Shown in pieces: positions 9,265-21,004 of a stretch of DNA of 64,000 nucleotides (the first letter of the stretch is position 1; every line of letters begins with the position of its first letter). Under the pieces are notes generated by a model, which had not been told where the DNA came from, did not search any database, and was given only the letters and a program-made list of their open reading frames with translations. The stretch comes from an uncultured Actinomycetes bacterium. GTDB lineage: Bacteria > Actinomycetota > Actinomycetes > Nanopelagicales > Nanopelagicaceae. The DNA lies in assembly GCA_903895995.1 (NCBI GenBank), contig CAITVX010000033.1:28782-92781 (forward strand). Direction: 5' to 3'. The translations under genes were made by a program, and so were the position numbers.

Positions 9265-10809
9265 TTAACCCTTCTTCACATCTTCCATATGGTAAGAAAG
9301 CGTTGGGGTTACTTCGAATCCAGTGACCTTTGAGCTCCATGAATAGATGTATGGGGCATTGTAGGCAAAGATCATCATCGCTTCATCTGCAACTGTCTTC
9401 TGCGCAAATGAGTATGACTTCTGGCGAGCGACTGGATCGGCATTTGACTGTCCAGCGCGAACTGCAGCAACAACAGCTGGGTTGTTATAGTTCGTGTAGA
9501 AAGCGTGTGTTCCACCGTTCTCAGGATCAAGTGCGAATGTAAGCAATTCGTCTGGATCTGAAATATCCATTGTCCAGCCTGTGCTTGTTAGCTGATAATT
9601 CATCGCCTTCTGAGTTGCGCGCTTTACCTTTGGCTCTTGAGTCTTGATGGTGAGTGTTACACCAATCTTCTTCAGAGATGCCTGCAGGATTGAGCTCATC
9701 GCATTATCTTCGACGCTTCCTGATGTTGCTAGATATTCAAGCTTGAGTCCCTTAGCGAACTTTGACTTTGCAAGCTCTGCAGCAGCAGCCTTGAGGTCAT
9801 ATTGAACGCCTGGTGACTTAGCATCGTAGAAGCCAACATTTGGAGCGAGGATTGAGTTTGATGGGGTTCCAAGACCACCAAGGACTACCTTGATGACTGC
9901 GCGACGATCAAATGCATAAGAAAGAGCACGACGAACGTGTACATCAGCGAGCGCTGGAGTACTCAATTCATTCATAGCGATGAATTCTGATGCAGCGGCA
10001 GGGAATGCCTTGACCATAAGACCTGCGGTCTTCTTGATCTGTGGAACAGAAGTTGCTGGTGGGAACTCGTTGATGTCAGCCTGGCCTGATGCGAGCATCA
10101 ATGCACGGGTGTTGTCATCGACAACGTACTTCCATGTTACTGAGTTCAAGTAAGGCTTTCCTGGCTGCCAGTAATTTGTGTTTGCAACCATCTTGAGTTC
10201 AGTTCCAGGTGTCCAGTGATCAAGCTTGAATGGGCCTGTTCCGATTGGAGCCTTGTAGAAAGCTTCAGCTGTCTTTCCGCCGAAGTTATTAGGAAGGATT
10301 GAGTTAGAGAAGCAAGCAAGGTCAGAGAGCAAAGGAGCCCAAGGGGTCTTTGTCTTGATGACAACTGTTGCTGCATCTGGTGTCGTGATTGTGTCGATAG
10401 CAGTGTTCAAGAAGCCCCAGCCATCGCCCTTTGTTGCGAGGTCAAGTGAGAACTTAACATCTGCAGATGTCATAGGTGTTCCATCGCTGAACTTAATATC
10501 GGTACGTAGCTTGATTGTCCAAGTTAATTTATCAGCTGCTTGTGAAGAGCTCTTTGCTAGCCATGGTGAAACTGTCTTACCATCTTGGCTAATCATGTAG
10601 AGAGGCTCGTAAATTTGTTGTTGTGGGAAGATCGAGTCATTCTGAGCAAGATCTGGATTAAATGTTGCGAAGTCTTGGTTGCGCACAAGGACGAGATCGC
10701 CCTTAGGTGCCGCATTCTCAGCACTTGCTGGAAGAATGCTCGCTACCAAAGACCCAACGACAGCCGTAGCGAGTACAAGTACTCGACGTGACTTCTTTGA
10801 GGTGAACAT
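9265..10809 (-). CDS. Extracellular peptide-binding protein of the Dpp/Opp ABC transporter (SBP family 5)
   Basis: Solute-binding protein, 514 aa, that delivers peptides to DppBC. A Sec signal peptide covers about residues 1-30 (KKSRR, hydrophobic stretch, ASA before EN). The mature protein shows the family-5 features FNPDLAQNDSIFPQQQIYEPL near the N-terminus, GTGPFKLDHW and DDNTRALMLASGQAD. No lipobox cysteine follows the signal peptide, which is unusual for a monoderm bacterium whose binding proteins are normally lipoproteins. The start is supported by GGAGAG upstream of the ATG. It is the first gene of the operon, with a 21-bp palindrome in its leader and a hairpin terminator after its stop. 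Confidence 0.94.
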   Translation of the reverse strand: MFTSKKSRRVLVLATAVVGSLVASILPASAENAAPKGDLVLVRNQDFATFNPDLAQNDSIFPQQQIYEPLYMISQDGKTVSPWLAKSSSQAADKLTWTIKLRTDIKFSDGTPMTSADVKFSLDLATKGDGWGFLNTAIDTITTPDAATVVIKTKTPWAPLLSDLACFSNSILPNNFGGKTAEAFYKAPIGTGPFKLDHWTPGTELKMVANTNYWQPGKPYLNSVTWKYVVDDNTRALMLASGQADINEFPPATSVPQIKKTAGLMVKAFPAAASEFIAMNELSTPALADVHVRRALSYAFDRRAVIKVVLGGLGTPSNSILAPNVGFYDAKSPGVQYDLKAAAAELAKSKFAKGLKLEYLATSGSVEDNAMSSILQASLKKIGVTLTIKTQEPKVKRATQKAMNYQLTSTGWTMDISDPDELLTFALDPENGGTHAFYTNYNNPAVVAAVRAGQSNADPVARQKSYSFAQKTVADEAMMIFAYNAPYIYSWSSKVTGFEVTPTLSYHMEDVKKG

Positions 10810-10833
10810 GTATTTCTCTCCTATCGAGGGTAA

Positions 10834-10854
10834 AAGTTTGATCAGATCAAACTT
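10834..10854. promoter_or_regulatory. 21-bp perfect palindrome upstream of the dpp operon
   Basis: Two 10-bp arms, AAGTTTGATC and GATCAAACTT, flank a single A. The site lies 24 bp upstream of the binding-protein start codon. It looks like an operator for a dimeric repressor, or an RNA hairpin near the ribosome-binding site. No copy was noticed elsewhere in the window. Confidence 0.55.
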
Positions 10855-11053
10855 CGGATTGCTTATGAATCGTTGACCTCACCGAATACCGGCGAGCAAT
10901 CCGTAGCAGTGGAGACAGCCTAAGTGATTTGTCGCAAATGTGCACTAGTCAAAAAGAAGGAATTTCCTCTTGACATGAGGGCCGGGTGAAATAGCTTTTG
11001 TAGCAATTTTGTAACGAGATCTACTGGCTAGTACTAAATCTGACCAGGATGAA
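10855..11053. other. Intergenic region upstream of the dpp operon
   Basis: About 200 bp with no coding potential seen. It must contain the dpp promoter, but no hexamer pair is convincing. The cyclophilin gene ends on its right side without a recognisable terminator. Confidence 0.5.
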
Positions 11054-11752
11054 TTAACGAATGCTGACCGATTCGATCGCCACGGTCTGCTTTGGTGGGC
11101 CATCTTGGGTGCCATTTGCAACTCCCTGGGCGGCTATAGCTTTGACGATATCTAACCCTTTAATAATCGTTCCCCAACGTGTATAAGCCGGTGGGAGGGT
11201 GGTATCTGCATAGACGAAGAAGAATTGTGAGCCATTTGTGTTAGGGCCAGAGTTCGCCATAGCAACTATTCCTTCAGGATAATCATTTGCTGCACTTGTT
11301 GGAAGATTCTCATCGCGATATGGCTGCCAGTTCGGTCCACCAGATCCGGTTGCAGTGGGATCTCCACATTGCAGCACAAAGATTCCAGCAGTGGTGAGAC
11401 GATGGCAAAGTGTGTGGTTGAAATAACCCTGTTTAGCGAGATAGGTCATCGCGGTTGTGGTCATGGGGGCAGCGACGCCGTCAGTCTGTACGACGATATC
11501 TCCGCAATTAGTTGTAAAGGTAAGTGTGCGTGAAGGAGCAGGTATGCGAACAACTGGGATGCCGACGCGAAGCGCCGTATGACCGATTGCACGAGTAGGG
11601 CGACACTTTAAGGCCGGAGCAACAGGTGCTGCAGTTGTTGTCTGTTTCGCTTTACTCTTTTTCTCGCTACCGCTATCGGATGCAAAAGAGTTGGCAGGAA
11701 TGAAGGAGATGACAAGGAGGGCTGTAACAGTTGTGATAACTGAACGCTTCAT
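11054..11752 (-). CDS. Secreted cyclophilin-type peptidyl-prolyl cis-trans isomerase
   Basis: PPIase of the cyclophilin fold that should assist folding of exported proteins. From the ATG at 11752 it is about 232 aa with a Sec signal peptide ending ...ANSFA, then a charged Ser/Lys linker and the catalytic domain. Hallmarks are the NHTLCHRL strand, the QCGDPTATGSGGP loop and the GIVAMANSGPNTNGSQFFF core. The start at 11752 has GGGAG five bases upstream; an ATG at 11764 would add four residues and is less well placed. It lies 25 bp after guaA and is probably cotranscribed with it. Confidence 0.9.
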   Translation of the reverse strand: MKRSVITTVTALLVISFIPANSFASDSGSEKKSKAKQTTTAAPVAPALKCRPTRAIGHTALRVGIPVVRIPAPSRTLTFTTNCGDIVVQTDGVAAPMTTTAMTYLAKQGYFNHTLCHRLTTAGIFVLQCGDPTATGSGGPNWQPYRDENLPTSAANDYPEGIVAMANSGPNTNGSQFFFVYADTTLPPAYTRWGTIIKGLDIVKAIAAQGVANGTQDGPPKQTVAIESVSIR

Positions 11753-11777
11753 CGTGACTCCCATTCTCTTTCTACCG

Positions 11778-13334
11778 TTATTCCCACTCGATGGTTCCAG
11801 GTGGTTTGCTCGTTAAGTCGAGTGTGACTCGATTAATTTCGCGAACCTCATTCGTGATGCGAGTTGAGATCTTCTCCAGTACATCGTACGGAAGTCGACT
11901 CCAATCTGCAGTCATTGCATCTTCACTTGAAACTGGGCGAAGAACAATTGGATGACCGTATGTTCTTCCATCACCCTGTACTCCAACGCTACGAACATCT
12001 GCGAGTAGTACTACTGGGCACTGCCAAATCTCTCGATCCAACTTCGCCAATTTTAATTCATCACGGACGATTAAGTCAGCGTTTCGAAGAATTGTAAGTC
12101 TATTCTCAGTAACTTCACCGATAATGCGAATTGCTAAGCCTGGACCTGGGAAGGGTTGGCGCCAGACAATCTCTTCTGGGAGCCCTAATTCAAGCCCAGC
12201 CTCACGCACCTCATCCTTGAAGAGAGTCCGCAGCGGCTCGATCAATGCGAATTGAAGATCATCTGGCAAGCCACCAACATTGTGGTGGGACTTAATATTT
12301 GCAGTTCCTTCTCCCCCACCAGATTCAACAACATCTGGATAGAGAGTGCCTTGCACTAAGAAATCTACAGAGTCATGTGCTGAAAGCTCACGAGCAGCTT
12401 CTTCAAATGTTCGAATGAATTCTCTCCCAATAATCTTTCGCTTCGCCTCAGGATCGGTCACTCCAGCGAGAGCATCAAGAAACTTCTTCTTTGCATCAAC
12501 AACCATAAGTGAGACACCAGTTGCTGCTACGAAATCTTTCTCGACTTGCTCGGCCTCACCTTGTCGAAGTAATCCATGATCAACGAAGACACATGTGAGT
12601 TGTGATCCGATCGCCTTCTGAACAATTGCTGCAGCTACTGCAGAGTCGACTCCACCGGAGAGTCCACAAATAACTCTCTTATCGCCAACTTGGGCTTTAA
12701 TCTTCGCAACTTCAGTTGCAACAATATTTGCAGATGTCCACGAAGGTGTGCAGCCGACAATATCTATGAGCCAGCGACGGAGAATTTCTTGACCATTCTC
12801 TGAATGCAGTACCTCGGGATGAAATTGGACTCCGACCAGAAGTGCATCAGAGCTTTCAAATGCAACGATCGGCGTATCTTCTGTAGATGCCGTCGATATG
12901 AATCCTGATGGTGCTTCTGTGACGCTATCCCCGTGTGACATCCAGACTCGGAACTCTTTATCAATATCTCCGAATAGACGCGAAGATCCTGAGTGCTTCA
13001 GTGAGGTGCGACCGAACTCTGACTTTCCTGTCTGGCTGACGACTCCGCCGAGAGCTGCTGCCATCGCTTGGAAGCCATAACAAATTCCAAAGATCGGAAG
13101 ATTATGATCAAAGATCGCAGGATCTAGCGTTGGTGCACCATCCGCATAAACACTCGATGGGCCGCCCGAGAGAATGATCGCCTTGGGCTTCTTGGCAAGC
13201 ATCTGCGCAACCGGCATCGATGAAGGAACTATCTCGCTATAGACATTAGCTTGACGAACTCTTCGCGCAATCAGCTGTGCATATTGAGCTCCAAAATCAA
13301 CAACTAAAACGAGTTCTTGATCAGCCACGCGCAA
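11778..13334 (-). CDS. guaA: GMP synthase (glutamine-hydrolysing)
   Basis: Amidates XMP to GMP, the last step of guanine nucleotide synthesis; 518 aa. The N-terminal class I glutamine amidotransferase domain has the nucleophile Cys85 in GICYG and His172/Glu174 in FHPEV. The ATP-pyrophosphatase domain has the P-loop SGGVDS at 226-231, and the C-terminal dimerisation domain ends KPPGTIEWE as in the family. Its start overlaps the guaB3 stop by 14 bp, forming a guaB-guaB3-guaA run in pathway order. Confidence 0.98.
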   Translation of the reverse strand: MRVADQELVLVVDFGAQYAQLIARRVRQANVYSEIVPSSMPVAQMLAKKPKAIILSGGPSSVYADGAPTLDPAIFDHNLPIFGICYGFQAMAAALGGVVSQTGKSEFGRTSLKHSGSSRLFGDIDKEFRVWMSHGDSVTEAPSGFISTASTEDTPIVAFESSDALLVGVQFHPEVLHSENGQEILRRWLIDIVGCTPSWTSANIVATEVAKIKAQVGDKRVICGLSGGVDSAVAAAIVQKAIGSQLTCVFVDHGLLRQGEAEQVEKDFVAATGVSLMVVDAKKKFLDALAGVTDPEAKRKIIGREFIRTFEEAARELSAHDSVDFLVQGTLYPDVVESGGGEGTANIKSHHNVGGLPDDLQFALIEPLRTLFKDEVREAGLELGLPEEIVWRQPFPGPGLAIRIIGEVTENRLTILRNADLIVRDELKLAKLDREIWQCPVVLLADVRSVGVQGDGRTYGHPIVLRPVSSEDAMTADWSRLPYDVLEKISTRITNEVREINRVTLDLTSKPPGTIEWE

Positions 13335-14433
13335 TAACTACTTCTACGCGTTGGAATTCTTTGAGATCTGAGTAACCAGATGTGGCCATACCGCGGCGCA
13401 GTGCGCCGAAGAGGTTCATCGAACCATCTGCAGTGTGTGACGGTCCAACAAGAATCTCTTCGAGTGAGCCAACTGTGCCGACCTTGACTCTATTTCCACG
13501 TGGGAGTTCAGCATGTGCTGCTTCAAGACCCCAGTGCCAGCCTTTACCAGGTGCCTCATTGGCCTTAGCAAGTGGTGATCCCATCATGACTGCATCTGCG
13601 CCACAAGCAATCGCCTTTGCGATATCTCCTGAGCCACCGACAGAACCATCGGCAATGACGTGAACGTAACGTCCACCAGATTCATCCATGTAATCACGGC
13701 GCGCACTAGCAACTTCAGCAACTGCTGAAGCCATCGGAACCGAGATACCAAGAACAGTACGAGTTGTGTGGGCTGATCCCCCACCAAAACCAACGAGCAC
13801 TCCGGCAGCACCAGCGCGCATCAAATGGAGAGCGCCAGTTCCCGTTGCACATCCGCCAACAATCACAGGGGCATCGAGTTCGTAGATAAATTTCTTTAAG
13901 TTCAATGGCTCACTCTTTGTTGCAACGTGCTCTGCTGAAACAGTTGTTCCGCGAATCACGAAGATATCTACGCCAGCTTTGATGACGTCGTTGGCAAATT
14001 CAGCAGTTCGTTGTGGTGAAAGAGCTGCAGCAACAGTTACGCCAGATGCACGAATCTCTGCAATACGAGTTTTGACGAGTTCAGATTGAATCGGAGCTGA
14101 ATACAACTCTTGCATGCGACGGATCGCTTGCTCTTCTGGAAGTGATGCAATCTCTGCAAGGGCGATTCGTGGATCCTCATGACGAGTCCAGAGTCCTTCA
14201 AGATTGAGAACACCTAGGCCGCCAAGTTTTCCAATGGCGATAGCTGTATCAGGTGAGACCACTGAATCCATCGGTGCAGCCATCATGGGAAGTGCGAACT
14301 TGTACGCATCAATCTGCCAATTGATCGAGACCTCTTCAGGGTCACGAGTACGTCGGCTTGGGACGATCGCAATATCGTCAAAGGAATATGCCTGGCGGGC
14401 GCGCTTTCCGGGACCGATCTCGATTTCGCTCAT
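13321..14433 (-). CDS. guaB3: GuaB3-family IMP dehydrogenase-related protein
   Basis: TIM-barrel protein of the IMPDH/GMP reductase superfamily, 370 aa, matching the GuaB3 branch found next to guaB in actinobacteria. There is no CBS domain, as usual for GuaB3. The active-site loop that in GuaB reads GPGSICTTR reads GGGSAHTTR here (217-225), so the catalytic cysteine is replaced by His222; no other Cys is nearby. Phosphate-binding residues ([15 protein letters not shown]) and the [11 protein letters not shown] segment are kept. Sandwiched between guaB and guaA, it probably acts in guanine nucleotide metabolism, but ordinary Cys-dependent IMPDH chemistry is doubtful. Confidence 0.9.
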   Translation of the reverse strand: MSEIEIGPGKRARQAYSFDDIAIVPSRRTRDPEEVSINWQIDAYKFALPMMAAPMDSVVSPDTAIAIGKLGGLGVLNLEGLWTRHEDPRIALAEIASLPEEQAIRRMQELYSAPIQSELVKTRIAEIRASGVTVAAALSPQRTAEFANDVIKAGVDIFVIRGTTVSAEHVATKSEPLNLKKFIYELDAPVIVGGCATGTGALHLMRAGAAGVLVGFGGGSAHTTRTVLGISVPMASAVAEVASARRDYMDESGGRYVHVIADGSVGGSGDIAKAIACGADAVMMGSPLAKANEAPGKGWHWGLEAAHAELPRGNRVKVGTVGSLEEILVGPSHTADGSMNLFGALRRGMATSGYSDLKEFQRVEVVIARG

Positions 14434-15567
<1,134 letters not shown>

Positions 15568-15575
15568 GTAGGGCT

Positions 15576-16472
15576 TTAAAGCCCAACGGCACGCTCAATG
15601 TGGCTGCAAGCTGCTGAAAGATCCTCTGCGCGATGGAACTGCGCATGGTGCTTTGCGCTCCATCCTGGTCCCCCAACAATCACTTTCGGTTTTGGCCGAA
15701 CAGATGGCAGGTCGGTAATGAAAGAAGCATCCGCATGCTTACGCAATTGTGCCCATAAGAAAATTGCCGCCGGCGCACTGCGTCGGACAACTTCATTGAT
15801 CGCAGATTTTGGAGTTCGCGCACCTAAGAATTGGACTGGAATGCCTCGCTCTGAGAGTGCTGCGGCGAGCGCAGTGATTGCAAGACTGTGGGTCTCATCA
15901 CCGATACTCGCGATGAGTACTGGACGAGTGCCACTTGTCGCATCAACTGAGCTAATTTTTGAATTGAAAATTCTTAAAATAACTTCAGAGAGAAGGCGCT
16001 CTACCTCGATCTCGGCCCCGCTCCTTTTCCATTCATCGCCCACTAGGACGAGTAGCGGCACAAGCAGCCCATGCCACGTTGACTCAATGGAGTTCTTTTC
16101 AAGGTGTGTCCGGATTCCAGATTCAAGTAATTCGCAATCTAATCCACGAGCTGCTCTGTAGAGCTGCTCCACTAATTCGTCATCTCTCACCATCTGAAGT
16201 TCAACTTCGTTGAGGAAGGCCCGCCCGCTATGTTCCAATGCTTTCCGGGATGCATCAAGTGGTGAGACTCCCGAGATGATCAATTTGCGCATATAGATAA
16301 GGCGAGCGAGATCTTCTTCCGAGTATTTGCGGTGCTCGCCTTCACTGTGACCGGTGGGGCCAATTCCATAACGCCGCGACCATGTACGTAGGGTCCCTGG
16401 GGCCACCCCTATCCGGCGGGCGACAGCGGCGACCGTAAAGACGGCTGCGGGTCCTCCATCGTTACGTGGCAC
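15576..16472 (-). CDS. MerR-type transcriptional regulator with B12-binding-like domain
   Basis: Regulator of 298 aa with an N-terminal MerR winged helix (FTVAAVARRIGVAPGTLRTWSRRYGIGP, 12-39), a central helical B12-cap-like domain (about 95-175) and a C-terminal cobalamin-binding-like Rossmann domain (about 184-290). In CarH-type photoreceptors the cap carries W-x9-E-H and the fold carries ExHxxG. Here the first reads Trp148-x9-Glu158-Arg159, so the upper histidine is lost, and the second reads E-T-His195-S-L-A, so the lower histidine is kept. It may bind cobalamin without being a light sensor, or may be degenerate. It starts with GTG, is divergent from whiB and lies 20 bp upstream of guaB. 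Confidence 0.85.
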   Translation of the reverse strand: MPRNDGGPAAVFTVAAVARRIGVAPGTLRTWSRRYGIGPTGHSEGEHRKYSEEDLARLIYMRKLIISGVSPLDASRKALEHSGRAFLNEVELQMVRDDELVEQLYRAARGLDCELLESGIRTHLEKNSIESTWHGLLVPLLVLVGDEWKRSGAEIEVERLLSEVILRIFNSKISSVDATSGTRPVLIASIGDETHSLAITALAAALSERGIPVQFLGARTPKSAINEVVRRSAPAAIFLWAQLRKHADASFITDLPSVRPKPKVIVGGPGWSAKHHAQFHRAEDLSAACSHIERAVGL

Positions 16473-16547
16473 CCTCTAATCATGCTGCAGAGTGAGGCAA
16501 CTCTCTAGCCGAAATCGCTCCATAGACCGTTCATAAGTCAGAAATAC

Positions 16548-16576
16548 TTGAACAACCTATGAAACGGTTGTAACCT
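16548..16576 (+). promoter_or_regulatory. whiB promoter, leaderless, with inverted repeat in the spacer
   Basis: TTGAAC (16548-16553), a 17-bp spacer and TAACCT (16571-16576) lie so that transcription would begin at the ATG at 16583. ACAACC and GGTTGT (16552-16557 and 16566-16571) form an inverted repeat with an 8-bp gap across the core promoter, a likely operator. No Shine-Dalgarno is present. Confidence 0.65.
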
Positions 16577-16582
16577 GCATCT

Positions 16583-16894
16583 ATGAATGAAGCATCAAGG
16601 ACTCCACGGCCGGTGGCCTCCGATTGGGAGTGGCAGTTTGATGGCGCATGCCGCGAGCTACCTTCCGAGATGTTCTTCCATCCCGATGGAGAACGTGGTC
16701 CCAGCCGCCGTAATCGCGAAAATACTGCGAAGGCGATCTGTGCTACTTGTCCCGTTATCGAAGCCTGCCGAAAGCATGCGCTCGCAATTGCCGAGCCATA
16801 TGGAATCTGGGGCGGTCTCTCTGAGGATGATCGTCTTGCAATAATCGAGTCTCGTCGCCCAGCAGCTGTTGGGGAACTTTCATCAGCTTCATAA
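16583..16894 (+). CDS. whiB3: WhiB-family iron-sulfur transcriptional regulator (WhiB3/WhiD-like)
   Basis: Actinobacterial 4Fe-4S regulator, 103 aa, that binds the housekeeping sigma factor and responds to redox signals. Cluster ligands are Cys23, Cys53, Cys56 and Cys62 in the C-x29-C-x2-C-x5-C pattern, followed by the GIWGG turn (74-78) and a short C-terminal helix. FFHPDGERGPSRRNRE and HALAIAEPYGIWGGLSE fit the WhiB3/WhiD group, as does the position opposite groEL and near guaB, as in mycobacteria. It is monocistronic, with its own leaderless promoter and a bidirectional terminator shared with groEL. The C-terminal basic DNA-binding tail is short. Confidence 0.95.
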   Translation: MNEASRTPRPVASDWEWQFDGACRELPSEMFFHPDGERGPSRRNRENTAKAICATCPVIEACRKHALAIAEPYGIWGGLSEDDRLAIIESRRPAAVGELSSAS

Positions 16895-16909
16895 ATCATC
16901 ATACTCATT

Positions 16910-16941
16910 AAAAAACCCGCCACATCTGTGGCGGGTTTTTT
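16910..16941. terminator. Bidirectional intrinsic terminator between whiB and groEL
   Basis: AAAAAACCCGCCACA pairs perfectly with TGTGGCGGGTTTTTT around a 2-nt TC centre. The flanking A and T runs give a U-tract on both strands. It can stop whiB transcription rightward and groEL transcription leftward. Confidence 0.95.
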
Positions 16942-16950
16942 TATTACTTA

Positions 16951-18890
<1,940 letters not shown>

Positions 18891-18948
18891 GATGCGCTCC
18901 TTCTCGTTAGAACTAGTTAAAAGAATTGGTTCTCTATCCACCCCAGTG

Positions 18949-18975
18949 TTAGCAGACTAACCCCGAGAGTGCTAA
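18949..18975. promoter_or_regulatory. CIRCE-like operator upstream of groES
   Basis: On the + strand TTAGCAGAC-N9-GAGTGCTAA, so the minus strand reads TTAGCACTC-N9-GTCTGCTAA. One half matches the CIRCE consensus perfectly and the other differs at two positions. It lies about 60 bp upstream of the groES start. HrcA repression is expected from established knowledge of CIRCE; hrcA is not in the window. Confidence 0.85.
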
Positions 18976-18986
18976 GGCCGACTCTA

Positions 18987-20021
18987 CTAGCGCCAGAGGA
19001 GCCTTTCCAATCCAGAACTGGAATCTGCGGCAAATCCCACGCTTGTGGGGGTCGATCCAGCCGTAACCATCAGGCTCGTGAGGGCAGCGACCATCGCCCC
19101 GTTATCGGTACAGAGCCCCATAGGCGGGGTGCGAAGCCTTACCCCTGCCAGAGCGCATCTGCGAGTGGCTTCGGCTCGAAGGCGGCTATTCGCGGCAACT
19201 CCCCCTGCGATGATCAAGCTTTCAATACCGGCACTCTTTGCAGCCGAGAGTGCCTTTGTTAAGAGCACATCAACAACCGCCTCTTGGAAAGATGCAGCGA
19301 CATCTGCGCGAACCGCACTCGGAGTGCTCTTGAGATACCTAGAGACTGCAGTCTTTAGCCCCGAGAATGAGAAGTCATAGAGATGCTCTTCACGATCATT
19401 TACATGCGTAAGCCCGCGTGGAAATTCAATTGCTGATGAATCTCCAGATTGTGCCAACAGGTCGATCGCTGGACCGCCTGGAAAATCTAGTTCGAGTAAT
19501 CTGGCGATCTTGTCGAATGCTTCACCGGCTGCATCATCGATCGTCGCACCAAGGACTTCTACATCTGATGCGAGATCTGTGACTTTCAAAATTGAGCTGT
19601 GGCCACCACTAACAAGTAACCCGATCGCAGGTTCTAAAGCTTGAGTTTCATTGAGAGCATCAACTGCAAGATGTGATGAGAGGTGGTTGACTCCAAAGAG
19701 CGGTTTATTTAATGCAAGAGCAAGTCCTGATGCGGAAGATGTCCCAACCAAGAGCGCACCAATGAGCCCTGGGCCCGCAGTAACGCCAAGCGCATCAATA
19801 TCCTGAAGTGAAACTTTCGCTTCATGAAGTGCTGCAGATATAACGTGCTGCATCGCTTCAAGGTGAGCCCTGCTGGCAATTTCTGGTACGACTCCACCAA
19901 AGCGAGCATGCTGCTCAACACTTGATGAGATGACATTCGCAAGTAGCTTTCGTCCACGAACGATTCCAACTGCTGTCTCATCGCAGGATGTTTCGATTCC
20001 AAGGACTAGTGGCTCACTCAT
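18987..20021 (-). CDS. tsaD: tRNA N6-adenosine threonylcarbamoyltransferase TsaD
   Basis: Transfers the threonylcarbamoyl group to A37 of ANN-decoding tRNAs, with TsaB and TsaE; 344 aa, Kae1/Gcp family ASKHA fold. [14 protein letters not shown] opens the protein, the metal-binding histidines are His113 and His117 in NHLSSH, and CTDNGAMVA near residue 309 completes the site. The start at 20021 overlaps the tsaB-rimI stop by 4 bp, coupling all t6A genes. Confidence 0.97.
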   Translation of the reverse strand: MSEPLVLGIETSCDETAVGIVRGRKLLANVISSSVEQHARFGGVVPEIASRAHLEAMQHVISAALHEAKVSLQDIDALGVTAGPGLIGALLVGTSSASGLALALNKPLFGVNHLSSHLAVDALNETQALEPAIGLLVSGGHSSILKVTDLASDVEVLGATIDDAAGEAFDKIARLLELDFPGGPAIDLLAQSGDSSAIEFPRGLTHVNDREEHLYDFSFSGLKTAVSRYLKSTPSAVRADVAASFQEAVVDVLLTKALSAAKSAGIESLIIAGGVAANSRLRAEATRRCALAGVRLRTPPMGLCTDNGAMVAALTSLMVTAGSTPTSVGFAADSSSGLERLLWR

Positions 20022-21004
20022 GACCGTAACTCTTTTCGCATCACGAGTGCGGTCTTGCCTGGCCCGTAATAATCAATCCGTTCAGATATTTTGCGGAAGC
20101 CGTTAACTTCATAGAGTGGGATAGCCTCTGCATTATTCATGCGGACCTCAAGCATCACAGCGACTGCTTTCTTGTTGCGCGACCAATCTATGAGGCGCTT
20201 TAAGAACTCACGTGCGATCCCCCTGCGGCGAAACTCTGGCGCAACCGTCATTGTCAGAATATCGGTGAGGTCTCCGGCTGGCATGACTCCTGCGTAGCCA
20301 ATCACAGTGCCTTGCGCCTCTGCCACGATGTAATAACGATCCTTGGCAGCGATCTCCTCTTTAAATTGGGCAAGAGACCATGGATCTTCACCTTTGTAGA
20401 TCACTTTCTCAAGAGCATAAAGGGGCACTGCATCCATCACAGTCGCAGCTCTAAAAGTAATTCCTGCCGGCAGTGGGTATGCATCGGGTCTGCGGATATA
20501 CATAGGCTCACGCAAATTCTGTGAAATCGAAAGCTCTGCGATCGCACCAGCACGTGGTGGCGTGCGCACAATTGGAATACCAAACTCTTCAACGATCTGA
20601 TGAACATTGACTGCAGGGTCGGTAATTCGGCCGCCCTCAAAGTATCTCGCCCAGAAGAGTTCTTGACGGCGAGCATCAATCGCAACAATAAAATCAGATT
20701 GGCCTGCGTCAACTGCTATCGCATCTAAAGATGAGACACCGACCCATTCAATATTTCTGCCAAGTGCAAAGCTCTGACCAAATGCAATTCCAACTCGCAG
20801 TCCTGTAAAGGGTCCTGGCCCCATTCCGATCGCAACCAGATCGATTTCGTTTTCTAAATCGAGGGCTTGCCGAACTAGCTTTGGCAGAACTTCACCATGG
20901 GCTAGTGCATCATCGTGATGGAGTTCAATCAGTGAAACTCCATCTTTAACGATCGCAACCGACGTTCGATCGGTGGATGTATCAATTGCAAGAATTGTGC
21001 TCAT
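20018..21004 (-). CDS. TsaB-RimI fusion: t6A dimerisation subunit and ribosomal-protein S18 N-acetyltransferase
   Basis: Two enzymes in one 328-aa chain. Residues 1 to about 180 are TsaB ([29 protein letters not shown]), the partner that activates TsaD. Residues about 183-328 are a GNAT acetyltransferase of the RimI type, with [18 protein letters not shown] as the acetyl-CoA site (253-268). In mycobacteria these are separate adjacent genes, so this is a fusion in conserved order. The TsaB part is short (E. coli TsaB is about 230 aa) and the linker is almost absent. Overlaps tsaE and tsaD by 4 bp each. Confidence 0.93.
   Translation of the reverse strand: MSTILAIDTSTDRTSVAIVKDGVSLIELHHDDALAHGEVLPKLVRQALDLENEIDLVAIGMGPGPFTGLRVGIAFGQSFALGRNIEWVGVSSLDAIAVDAGQSDFIVAIDARRQELFWARYFEGGRITDPAVNVHQIVEEFGIPIVRTPPRAGAIAELSISQNLREPMYIRRPDAYPLPAGITFRAATVMDAVPLYALEKVIYKGEDPWSLAQFKEEIAAKDRYYIVAEAQGTVIGYAGVMPAGDLTDILTMTVAPEFRRRGIAREFLKRLIDWSRNKKAVAVMLEVRMNNAEAIPLYEVNGFRKISERIDYYGPGKTALVMRKELRS

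Noticed and set aside
10970..10997. TTGACA followed by TAGCTT on the + strand as a promoter
   Set aside because: There is no + strand gene downstream; the hexamers are likely chance.
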